DNA from: an uncultured cyanobacterium
GTDB taxonomy: Bacteria > Cyanobacteriota > Vampirovibrionia > Gastranaerophilales > Gastranaerophilaceae
Assembly: GCA_947073895.1 (NCBI GenBank)
Contig: CAMTNN010000033.1
Span: 1-11,576 of the forward strand
DNA: 11,576 bases
Direction of reading: 5' to 3'
The position numbers and the translations under genes are program-made. Positions 1-5,628 of this stretch are shown here, piece by piece; within the stretch, counting starts at the first letter, position 1, and each line of letters opens with the position of its first letter. The notes beneath the pieces are model-generated. The model was not told the origin of the DNA. It was given only the letters and a program-made list of their open reading frames with translations, and did no database searches.

Positions 1-1
1 A

Positions 2-139
2 AGTGTTGAGCAATTCCACAGCGTTCAAAAGACTTGGGCTGCTTGGGGCTTAGGACTATTTATAGCAAGTTTTGTTTTAGGTATAGTTTGCGGTATTCTA
101 TTTGGTGCTGCTGTTGTTATGAGTGGTGCTGCTCAATAG
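2..139 (+). CDS. C-terminal end of a membrane protein, unidentified (partial)
   Basis: The window opens inside an open reading frame that ends at TAG 137-139. It leaves 45 residues ending ...VVMSGAAQ. After a short polar stretch (SVEQFHSVQKTW) the rest is almost entirely small and hydrophobic residues (roughly residues 14-40 of the fragment), a glycine/alanine-rich stretch long enough for one transmembrane helix at or very near the C-terminus. The frame is open from the first base, the stop sits 17 bases before a strong terminator, and the composition is protein-like, so this is very likely a real 3' end. The family cannot be named from so short a piece. Its start and most of its length lie to the left of the window. 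Confidence 0.6.
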   Translation, partial: SVEQFHSVQKTWAAWGLGLFIASFVLGIVCGILFGAAVVMSGAAQ

Positions 140-156
140 TAGATTTGTATAAATTC

Positions 157-194
157 AAAAAAGGTCGGAAAACGAAGTTTTCCGACCTTTTTTT
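157..194. terminator. Strong, symmetrical (bidirectional) intrinsic terminator
   Basis: A 13-bp perfect stem (AAGGTCGGAAAAC at 161-173, GTTTTCCGACCTT at 177-189) with a GAA loop extends through flanking A and T tracts to 17 bp. It ends in a T run through 194. The A run at 157-162 becomes a T run on the other strand, so the hairpin can terminate both the rightward gene ending at 139 and leftward transcripts from sepF. Confidence 0.9.
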
Positions 195-226
195 GTATAA
201 AAAGAAAGGATGCATAAATGCATCCT
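194..226 (-). terminator. Probable intrinsic terminator of yggS-sepF
   Basis: A 9-bp inverted repeat (AGGATGCAT at 207-215, ATGCATCCT at 218-226) has only a 2-base gap, so the real loop would be 4 bases with an 8-bp stem. On the minus strand it is followed by a T-rich tail (TTTCTTTTT, 206-198). It lies 74 bases past the sepF stop and in front of the stronger hairpin at 157-194, giving two terminators in series for the leftward transcript. Confidence 0.6.
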
Positions 227-299
227 GAAAATCCAACTATCACAAATCAATATATTAAATTAAAATTTATCTTCTCCCAAAATTTTTGGTTGTTATTTC

Positions 300-818
300 C
301 TATAGAGGTTTGTTCCAAAGAGATTCAGCAAATTTGCTTTGAACAGCGCCATTTTCAACAGAAAGAGAAACATTGCTTGGAGTGAAAATGAATACCATAT
401 CACTGATTTTTTGAGCTGTTCCGCTAAGAGCATGAGCTGCACCGCAAACAAAATCGATTGTTCTTTGAGATTGTTCTTTATCTAACAAATCAAGGTGAAG
501 AATAACAGTTCTTTTGTCGATTAATTTTTTAACGATTTGAGCAGCTTCACTGAATGAACGAGGTTCAATTACTGTTACTTCGCTTGATTTATAGTTATTA
601 GGATGGCTTACTACTTTAGATTCTCTTTCAAAAGAACGTTCAGGCAGGCTTGGCTTAACTCTTGTTCCATACATTGTATCTAATGCTAAAGTTCCGTCAA
701 CATCACTGCTGTAATCGTCCATGCCATTATCAAAATCAAAAGCGTCGTCTTCGTTGCCGTCGCTGAATCCTTTAGTGATAATGTTTACAAAATTTTTTAA
801 GCCGTCTGATAGTGCCAT
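300..818 (-). CDS. sepF: Cell division protein SepF (cyanobacterial Cdv2-like)
   Basis: SepF binds FtsZ and tethers the Z-ring to the membrane in bacteria that lack FtsA, including Cyanobacteria. The 172-residue product has the family layout: an N-terminal amphipathic segment (MALSDGLKNFVNIITKGF) suited to membrane binding, an acidic low-complexity linker (about 20-75), and the compact SepF domain (about 78-160). That domain contains EVTVIEPRSFSEAAQIVKKL, then RTVILHLDLLD, and FVCGAAHALSG. Length is normal. The start is set by GGAGGA at 822-827, three bases upstream of ATG 816-818. It follows yggS by only 17 bases, so the two are almost certainly cotranscribed. SepF sits beside a YggS-family gene in Cyanobacteria and also in many Gram-positives, so the pairing supports the call but is not diagnostic of phylum. 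Confidence 0.93.
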   Translation of the reverse strand: MALSDGLKNFVNIITKGFSDGNEDDAFDFDNGMDDYSSDVDGTLALDTMYGTRVKPSLPERSFERESKVVSHPNNYKSSEVTVIEPRSFSEAAQIVKKLIDKRTVILHLDLLDKEQSQRTIDFVCGAAHALSGTAQKISDMVFIFTPSNVSLSVENGAVQSKFAESLWNKPL

Positions 819-835
819 CTTTCCTCCATATTTTA

Positions 836-1579
836 TTAATTAAATAACTTTCTTCCAATTCTGATTATTGTTGCTCCTTCTTGAACAGCGATTTCGTAAT
901 CATTGCTCATTCCCATGGATAGTTCGGGAAGCTTTATTTTGAACTCATCTTCAAGCTCATTTCTAAACTCTCTCAAGTCACTGAATAAATCTCTTAATTC
1001 ATTATCTGATGCTCCAAACGGTGCCATATTCATTAAACCGATGACTTCTAATCCATTTAGATTCAATATCTCAGATAAATCTGCTTTGAGTTGTTCTTTT
1101 GTATATCCGAATTTTTGCTCCTCTTGTGCATTGTTGACCTGTAATAAAACTTTCTCTCTCTTATTAATCAGACAGGCTGCTTTGGAGATGGCTTTTGCCA
1201 GTTTTAACGAATCTACTGAATGAATATAATCAAAATATTCAACTACTTTTTCAGCCTTGTTCGTCTGAAGGTGTCCTATAAAGTGGAACTTTGAGTTTTC
1301 TCGAATTTCTTGTGGAAGTGATTTGATTTTTTCAATAGCTTCCAGTGCTCGTGATTCTGCGAAATCTCTGAGTCCTGCTTCATAACCTTTGATGATGGCA
1401 TTTAACCCGAAATACTTCGTGACTCCTACTATTCTTGGTTTTAAAGGTGCGATTTTATTTCCGATTTCGATTAGATTGGCTCTAACGATTGATTCTTCAA
1501 CTAAAACATCTTCGCCCCATTGGCATGGAGGAATAAATTCCTCATTTGTTTTGTGATTGTTCTCGCTAATGTGAGACAT
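836..1579 (-). CDS. yggS: PLP homeostasis protein, YggS/PipY/YlmE family
   Basis: This cytosolic single-domain TIM-barrel protein binds pyridoxal 5'-phosphate and buffers the cellular PLP pool; no catalytic activity is established for the family. The 247-residue product shows the PLP lysine in VGVTKYF (K55), then the family motifs FHFIGHLQTNKAEKV, IHSVDSLKLA, GLMNMAPFG and the C-terminal phosphate-binding LSMGMSNDYEIAVQEGATIIRIG. The N-terminus is about 19 residues longer than the E. coli protein (K36 there). The ATG at 1577-1579 is supported by AGAGG at 1589-1593 with a 9-base spacing, and GAGGGG lies even closer. It is first of two genes with sepF and has its own candidate promoter. Cyanobacterial pipY usually follows pipX; no pipX is present here. 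Confidence 0.93.
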   Translation of the reverse strand: MSHISENNHKTNEEFIPPCQWGEDVLVEESIVRANLIEIGNKIAPLKPRIVGVTKYFGLNAIIKGYEAGLRDFAESRALEAIEKIKSLPQEIRENSKFHFIGHLQTNKAEKVVEYFDYIHSVDSLKLAKAISKAACLINKREKVLLQVNNAQEEQKFGYTKEQLKADLSEILNLNGLEVIGLMNMAPFGASDNELRDLFSDLREFRNELEDEFKIKLPELSMGMSNDYEIAVQEGATIIRIGRKLFN

Positions 1580-1598
1580 TCCCCTCGACCTCTATTGT

Positions 1599-1628
1599 AT
1601 TATATACCAATCTTCATGAGCTGTACAA
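1599..1628 (-). promoter_or_regulatory. Candidate sigma70-type promoter of yggS-sepF
   Basis: On the minus strand a perfect TATAAT (1604-1599) lies 18 bases after TTGTAC (1628-1623, 4 of 6 matches to TTGACA). Transcription would start near 1592, giving a very short leader of about a dozen bases. A small TTGTTACAA dyad (1645-1637 on the minus strand) sits just upstream of the -35 hexamer. Confidence 0.55.
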
Positions 1629-1662
1629 GTGTCTGTTTGTAACAACTTTTCTGATTTTGCTA

Positions 1663-1704
1663 AACATGCTGAAACCCATGATTTACATGGATTTCGACCA
1701 TGTT
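1663..1704. repeat. Imperfect 42-base inverted repeat in the flgE-yggS gap
   Basis: Three nested pairings share one axis: AACATG 1663-1668 with CATGTT 1699-1704, GAAA 1671-1674 with TTTC 1692-1695, and CCATG 1676-1680 with CATGG 1686-1690, around an ATTTA loop. That is 15 pairs interrupted by small internal loops. No T tract follows on either strand, so it is not an obvious terminator. Further dyads follow: AAGTTT/AAACTT (1714-1728) and TTCATGT/ACATGAA (1727-1757). It could be a protein-binding site, a REP-like element or mRNA structure at the end of the flagellar transcript. Confidence 0.5.
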
Positions 1705-1769
1705 CAAATTATTAAGTTTTGTAAACTTCATGTGTTTTGTTAAGAACTTGACATGAATTTTAATGATTA

Positions 1770-1802
1770 GGGCATGCCTTTTTTTAAATGGGGCATGCCT
1801 TT
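1770..1802. repeat. Two 12-base copies of GGGCATGCCTTT, possible weak terminator
   Basis: GGGCATGCCTTT occurs at 1770-1781 and 1791-1802, a 21-base period. The core GGCATGCC is self-complementary, so the copies are both direct and inverted repeats and could pair as an 8-bp stem. The pair ends 11 bases past the flgE stop, where a leftward terminator is expected. However, on that strand the sequence after the stem is CTAATCATT rather than a T run. The long T run follows the first copy on the plus strand. Confidence 0.45.
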
Positions 1803-1812
1803 AATTAACTTA

Positions 1813-3135
1813 TTAATATCCTAATTGAGCCAATGACTCCATTACAGAACTAGCAGTACCGAATACACGCGAATTCATTTGAATCATACGCTGAGCCATA
1901 ATCATGTTGGAAAGTTCAGCTGCGATATCTACATTAGAACCTTCGTATCCACCAGGTTCAATCGAACCAAATGCCATTTCACCGGCTACGCCGTAGAAAA
2001 TATCGCCAACATCAGGGCCCCATTCCCATAGGTTATTGTTTAATGATACAAGCCCTTCTTCGTTAACCATTGTTGCAAGTTCAATTACAAAGTTTGCATC
2101 TTCCCTTAAGCTGGTACTTTCACGGATTACGTCATCTCCTGTAATCATAACGCCTTCTGGTGTTACATATTTCCATTGAACAGTTTCTGCTTCATCCATG
2201 TATTGAGTAAGGATTGAACCGTCATTGTATGTTGCAACGATGATTCCGTTTTCATCAATTGATGTTGTTGCGCATGAAATTGCATTTTGGTCGTTATAGT
2301 TAACAACATCTTGCAATTTTACAATTTGTGAAATTTGTTCAGATGTTTTATTGTTAGCAGAAAGTCCTGTTTCGCCAAGGAAGTTACTTGTTGTACCTTC
2401 TGAAACAAACTCAATGTTTCCGGAGTATGTTATTGAACCGTTATCAGCAGAGAAAGTCGCGTCTGTATCTTTTAAAGCCGCGTTAAAACTCCCTATTAAA
2501 TCAGCAACTGTACTGTCTTTGCCAGGAACTTTTAATTCAACTTCATGAACATTTCCTGCATTATCAGTAACTCTTGCTTTAACTACACCTGATGTAATAC
2601 TTGCATTGTTAAGCTCCGCAAGAGTTTTGTTATTAATATCAGGGTCGCCTTGAACAACTCTATATAAGTTTTTAGGGATTTTTACAGTTTTATCTGAGCC
2701 AGCATTTGAATAAGCACTTTTTGCACCTACAACTTTTAGTCCGGCTTGTGTTACTAAATTACCTTCTGAGTCTACATTGAAAATACCGTCACGTGTAAAG
2801 AATTGTTTCCCGCTTGCATCTTGTACAACAAAGAAACCTGTACCTGAAATCATGCAGTCCATATCACGTCCTGTAGAAACAAAGTTACCAGGTTTGAAGT
2901 TTCTTGTAATACCGCCTATTTTAACCCCGAGACCTATTTGTTTAGGGTTTGTTCCTCCGCCGTTTTTTGTAGCTGCACTTCCATAAGAAAGGTTGTTTGA
3001 ATAAAGTGTTTCAAAAACCATGTTTGCAGATTTATAAGCGGTTGTGTTAATGTTTGCAACGTTGTTTGCAATAACGTTGATTTGGGATTGGCCGGCGTTT
3101 ATACCGGTAGTTGCTGTGTGTAATGCTTGTGACAT
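1813..3135 (-). CDS. flgE: Flagellar hook protein FlgE
   Basis: FlgE polymerises outside the cell into the curved hook joining the rod to the filament. The 440-residue product has the flagellar rod/hook N-terminal signature (residues 1-37, with NNVANINTTAYKSA), the central loop GTGFFVVQ...FTRDGIFNVDSEGNLVTQAGLKVVG (about 98-137), and the C-terminal helix segment NVDIAAELSNMIMAQRMIQMNSRVF near the end. No signal peptide is expected, because the protein is exported by the flagellar type III system. Length and position after flgD favour FlgE over the related FlgF/FlgG, which are nearer 260 residues. AGGAGGA at 3144-3150 fixes the ATG at 3133-3135. It is the last gene of fliJ-fliK-flgD-flgE. The variable outer domain (about 140-370) is not recognisable by eye. 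Confidence 0.92.
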   Translation of the reverse strand: MSQALHTATTGINAGQSQINVIANNVANINTTAYKSANMVFETLYSNNLSYGSAATKNGGGTNPKQIGLGVKIGGITRNFKPGNFVSTGRDMDCMISGTGFFVVQDASGKQFFTRDGIFNVDSEGNLVTQAGLKVVGAKSAYSNAGSDKTVKIPKNLYRVVQGDPDINNKTLAELNNASITSGVVKARVTDNAGNVHEVELKVPGKDSTVADLIGSFNAALKDTDATFSADNGSITYSGNIEFVSEGTTSNFLGETGLSANNKTSEQISQIVKLQDVVNYNDQNAISCATTSIDENGIIVATYNDGSILTQYMDEAETVQWKYVTPEGVMITGDDVIRESTSLREDANFVIELATMVNEEGLVSLNNNLWEWGPDVGDIFYGVAGEMAFGSIEPGGYEGSNVDIAAELSNMIMAQRMIQMNSRVFGTASSVMESLAQLGY

Positions 3136-3169
3136 TTATTTTTTCCTCCTGCCCGTGTCGGGGTATTTA

Positions 3170-3709
3170 TTATTTGTTGCTAGCTGTTTGTGTATGTTCT
3201 TCTATAATTGGGTCTTTTATTGAACCATCTGATTCTTTAATAGAAATAACATTTGCGATAGAATAATACTTATCGCCAACTTTAATTTTGCCGGTTCCGT
3301 CTTCAAAGTTTGCTTCTGTAACGGTACCTTTAACTGTTGTGTATTTTGTTTTATCTTTTTCATCAGGAATCTTCAATGTAACATCTTTACCTATCATTGA
3401 TAGAGTTTGATTGATTTCTGAACTCATGCCCATGTCGTTATACAACGCTGCAATATAATTCATACAGTTTTCAAGTCCTTCGTTCATAGAAGTCATTTGT
3501 TCTAATGAAGAGTATTGAGCTAATTGTGAAAGCCATTCAGTATTGCTGGTAGGCTCGGTTGGGTCTTGATTCTGAAGCTGCTGTAACATTAGATTCAAAA
3601 ACATATTTTTATCATCTGTTTTACTGCTAGGATTTCTTCTTTGTGCTGCAAGATTATTTGCAGTAGTCTGGTTTTGCATATTCGTAATTTGTGTATTTAC
3701 TGATGTCAT
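3170..3709 (-). CDS. flgD: Flagellar hook assembly (capping) protein FlgD
   Basis: FlgD caps the growing hook and guides FlgE subunits into place before being discarded. The 179-residue product carries the conserved N-terminal block FLNLMLQQLQNQDPTEPTSN followed by TEWLSQLAQYSSLEQM (about residues 37-72), which is diagnostic. The C-terminal part is a short beta-rich module starting IGKDVTLKIPD (about 107-157), with no room for the extra FnIII-like domain found in longer FlgD proteins. The start is supported by GGGAGA at 3715-3720, five bases ahead of ATG 3707-3709. It lies 20 bases after fliK and 34 before flgE, consistent with one transcript. Confidence 0.92.
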   Translation of the reverse strand: MTSVNTQITNMQNQTTANNLAAQRRNPSSKTDDKNMFLNLMLQQLQNQDPTEPTSNTEWLSQLAQYSSLEQMTSMNEGLENCMNYIAALYNDMGMSSEINQTLSMIGKDVTLKIPDEKDKTKYTTVKGTVTEANFEDGTGKIKVGDKYYSIANVISIKESDGSIKDPIIEEHTQTASNK

Positions 3710-3729
3710 AACCTTCTCCCGTCTATTTC

Positions 3730-4788
3730 TTATACTTTACCATTTTCTTGTTGTTGAGCTATTGTTTTTTCAAACAATCCTTTTTCTTTTTCCTCTTTGT
3801 TTTGAGGATTTTGTTCTTTGTTTCCGCCTTTTGAACCTTCTTGTTCTGTCCAATCTGCGTCGTATTCGCTTTTTTGAGTGTCGCTGACTTTTACTGCAAC
3901 ATTATCGACTCCGACTCCGTGTGCGGTTAATGTGTCTTTTAAGCCGTCTAAGCCTTTCATAAGAATGTTTCTGGCTTCTTGTGTTGCTGTTGTAAACTGT
4001 GCAGATAAGCCTTCCGGTGATTTTACGAGCTGAATTGTTACTTTTCCTAAGCTTTCAGGATTAAGAACGATATCAACTTTTGATGTGTGTTGTAAATTTT
4101 CCAAATGTTTTGAAACTTGTTCAATAATCTTGCTTGGATTAATTTCTGTTGGCTTAGCTGATGGCTTTATTTCACTTGCAGCATGAACTTCAAACGGCTT
4201 CGTATCGTGATTAAGCGCGAATTTTATTCCTTGTTCTTCTGCGCTTTGATGATTTAGTAAAGAAGAATTGTCACTCGAAGTTTCTGTTTCAGCTTTGACG
4301 GATTCAATATTAAGCTCTCGCATCATATCTTCATCCATTGAAATTTCTTGAGTTTCACCTTCGGTTTTGATTTCAACAGTTTCTGCGTCAGCAGTAGTTT
4401 CAACTATTTCAACTGCTTCTGTTGTTTCAACTTGAGGTTCAATTTCCAGAGTGATTTCGTGATTAGCTGTTTGGAGCGCTTGAGCAAACAAAATAACATT
4501 CTCTGTGTCTGATTGCTCTTCTGAGTCGAGGTTGTCGTTTGTAATATCTTTATTAAAAGTTAGGTTTAAGGATGTTTCCACATTAGCCTCGCTTGTTACT
4601 TGTGATAAAAATTCCTTAAAATCCGCTAACGTATCCGATTCGTCAATAGTTTCATCTTTGCAGTCATCTAATTTACAGGTTTTATCTTCCAAAACAGCAG
4701 AAAAATCAGTGTCAACTGTCTCAGTTGTTTTTGGAGAAATCATTGTTTCTAAAGTATTCAAGTTATTTACTGCTGCTGCAATTGTCAT
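3730..4788 (-). CDS. fliK: Flagellar hook-length control protein FliK
   Basis: FliK is secreted during hook growth and switches export from hook to filament subunits once the hook reaches length. The 352-residue product has a long acidic Glu/Thr-rich N-terminal region of low complexity (about 20-215), as expected for the ruler part, which diverges quickly. The conserved C-terminal domain follows at about 218-303, with KVDIVLNPESLGKVTIQL and AQFTTATQEARNILMKGLDGLKDTLTAHG. A charged, Gln/Lys/Glu-rich tail of about 45 residues ends the protein. Its ATG (4786-4788) overlaps the fliJ stop in an ATGA arrangement, implying translational coupling. Between fliJ and flgD the assignment is secure, although the N-terminal half alone would not identify it. 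Confidence 0.9.
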   Translation of the reverse strand: MTIAAAVNNLNTLETMISPKTTETVDTDFSAVLEDKTCKLDDCKDETIDESDTLADFKEFLSQVTSEANVETSLNLTFNKDITNDNLDSEEQSDTENVILFAQALQTANHEITLEIEPQVETTEAVEIVETTADAETVEIKTEGETQEISMDEDMMRELNIESVKAETETSSDNSSLLNHQSAEEQGIKFALNHDTKPFEVHAASEIKPSAKPTEINPSKIIEQVSKHLENLQHTSKVDIVLNPESLGKVTIQLVKSPEGLSAQFTTATQEARNILMKGLDGLKDTLTAHGVGVDNVAVKVSDTQKSEYDADWTEQEGSKGGNKEQNPQNKEEKEKGLFEKTIAQQQENGKV

Positions 4789-5225
4789 CTGTTAAACCTT
4801 GCTGATGTAATATCATCTAATTCTTTTGTTTCTGCTAATTGAAACTCTTTATAGTATTCCTGCTCTTGTTTTTCTTTGAGCTTTTTTAGAACTTCAACCT
4901 TTTTATGGGCCTCTCTTACTTCTATTTGCTTTCTCTCTAAGATGGCTTTTGTGTTTTTAATCAATCGTTCCTGATTCTTTTCATCTACAGTAAGCTTCAG
5001 TCCGTATCCTCTATGACCTTCAATTTGTTGTATGTCCAAAGTGTCAAGAGTATAAAGGTTTTCCATTCTTTCGGTATTCAGATGTTGGGATTGGATAATA
5101 TTGTTCAATTTTTCTTCCTGTTGTTTTAAAACAGTAAGAATTTTTGCCGCTTCAATACGGCGTTGTTCAAGCTCGTTCTCGCGCATGTCAAGCACGACCT
5201 GTAGTCGAAACTTGAATTTTTTCAA
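4785..5225 (-). CDS. fliJ: Flagellar export chaperone FliJ
   Basis: FliJ is the coiled-coil stalk of the flagellar type III export ATPase complex, working with FliI and FliH and escorting chaperones. The 146-residue product is almost wholly charged, heptad-like helix and begins KKFKFRLQVVLDMRENELEQRR, the typical FliJ opening. The start is a TTG (5225-5223 on the minus strand). An in-frame TAA lies nine bases upstream, and the next ATG would remove the conserved N-terminus. GAGG (5238-5235) and AAGG (5233-5230) lie 9 and 4 bases ahead of it. It is first in this block: fliI and fliH, often its upstream neighbours, are not adjacent. A 403-bp non-coding region lies upstream, so the hook cluster begins its own transcript here. 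It overlaps fliK by four bases. Confidence 0.85.
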   Translation of the reverse strand: MKKFKFRLQVVLDMRENELEQRRIEAAKILTVLKQQEEKLNNIIQSQHLNTERMENLYTLDTLDIQQIEGHRGYGLKLTVDEKNQERLIKNTKAILERKQIEVREAHKKVEVLKKLKEKQEQEYYKEFQLAETKELDDITSARFNR

Positions 5226-5247
5226 TTTACCTTACCTCGTCTCCGCC

Positions 5248-5300
5248 TAAGTATATGAATATACTTATTACCTCTAACACTATAGCGCATGTAAACATGC
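5248..5300. repeat. Two inverted repeats in the fliJ leader
   Basis: TAAGTATAT (5248-5256) and ATATACTTA (5259-5267) form a 9-bp perfect dyad with a 2-base gap. GCATGT (5287-5292) and ACATGC (5295-5300) form a 6-bp dyad, also with a 2-base gap. Both lie between fliJ and its candidate promoter. The very short gaps suit protein-binding dyads better than RNA hairpins. Confidence 0.5.
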
Positions 5301-5312
5301 CACCCATCATAT

Positions 5313-5357
5313 ATTTAGTTGATTTTGTTATAAAAACTAAATTCCAACCAATGTGAA
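5313..5357 (-). promoter_or_regulatory. Weak candidate promoter of the fliJ operon with overlapping dyad
   Basis: On the minus strand TTCACA (5357-5352, 5 of 6 matches to TTGACA) precedes TATAAC (5332-5327, 5 of 6 matches to TATAAT), but with a long 19-base spacer. An 8-bp dyad ATTTAGTT (5313-5320) / AACTAAAT (5335-5342) brackets the -10 hexamer, where a regulator could act. The leader would be about 95 bases. No convincing sigma28 or correctly spaced sigma54 site was found. Confidence 0.3.
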
Positions 5358-5379
5358 TCAATCAGTAATCTGTTCAAAA

Positions 5380-5495
5380 GGAGCACGGACGGGTTGTAAA
5401 TTAAGCCGGTAGTTATACGAAATGTGCTCCGCCCATTTATCTACGTGCGTAGCACAAAAAAAAGACCTTGAGTATTGTAACCAAGGCCTGTCCGT
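5380..5495. other. Structured intergenic element, possible ncRNA or leader RNA
   Basis: This GC-richer island lies inside the 403-bp gap between fliJ and the radical SAM operon. On the plus strand ACGGACGGG (5385-5393) pairs with CCTGTCCGT (5487-5495), giving nine pairs including one G-U. The hairpin CCTTG 5466-5470 / CAAGG 5482-5486 would stack directly on that closing stem. A further perfect 7-bp pairing, GGAGCAC 5380-5386 with GTGCTCC 5424-5430, competes with the closing stem, and CTACG/CGTAG (5441-5452) makes a small dyad. No known riboswitch or ncRNA signature was recognised, and the strand is unresolved because a terminator faces the minus strand inside it. The flanks, 5358-5379 and 5496-5576, are AT-rich with no gene seen. 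Confidence 0.35.
5456..5488 (-). terminator. Intrinsic terminator facing left, within the fliJ upstream region
   Basis: On the minus strand GGCCTTG (5488-5482) pairs with CAAGGTC (5470-5464), one pair being G-U, around an 11-base loop, and is followed by eight T residues (5463-5456). On the plus strand the same hairpin has an A-C mismatch and no T tract. No gene lies immediately upstream on the minus strand, so it would end a short untranslated transcript or attenuate one reading toward fliJ. Confidence 0.55.
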
Positions 5496-5576
5496 TTAAA
5501 TAAGAAGAGAGAGCTTTATATATATATTAAAAAACTTGGGCAGAAAAATTTTTGCTATTTGGAGAAGAATATATTT

Positions 5577-5607
5577 ACAAATTGTTACAATTTGTTTTTG
5601 GTAAAAT
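5577..5607 (+). promoter_or_regulatory. Candidate promoter with perfect operator-like palindrome, radical SAM-RNase E/G operon
   Basis: ACAAATTGT (5577-5585) and ACAATTTGT (5587-5595) form a perfect palindrome with 9-bp arms and a single central T. Immediately downstream is an extended -10 element, TG at 5599-5600 plus TAAAAT at 5602-5607. The palindrome occupies exactly where the -35 hexamer would be (about 5579-5584), which itself has no good TTGACA match. This suits a DNA-binding regulator competing with, or helping, RNA polymerase. The predicted start is near 5614. The ribosome site AAGGAG (5618-5623) and ATG 5629 follow closely. Confidence 0.5.
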
Positions 5608-5628
5608 TAAAATAAGCAAGGAGAAAGT

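Noticed and set aside
34..228. 64-codon plus-strand frame starting MGCLGLRTIYSK, overlapping the left-edge gene and terminator
   Set aside because: It is out of frame with the membrane-protein end at 2-139, runs straight through the strong terminator hairpin, and has a low-complexity composition.
5284..5304. Possible sigma54 promoter (TGGCATG...TGC on the minus strand) upstream of fliJ
   Set aside because: The GG and GC elements are 11 bases apart instead of the required 10, and sigma54 promoters tolerate this poorly.
5422..5499. 25-codon plus-strand frame (MCSAHLSTCVAQKKDLEY...) inside the structured intergenic element
   Set aside because: No ribosome site precedes the ATG, it is very short, and it coincides with the RNA-like pairings, so there is no positive evidence for translation.
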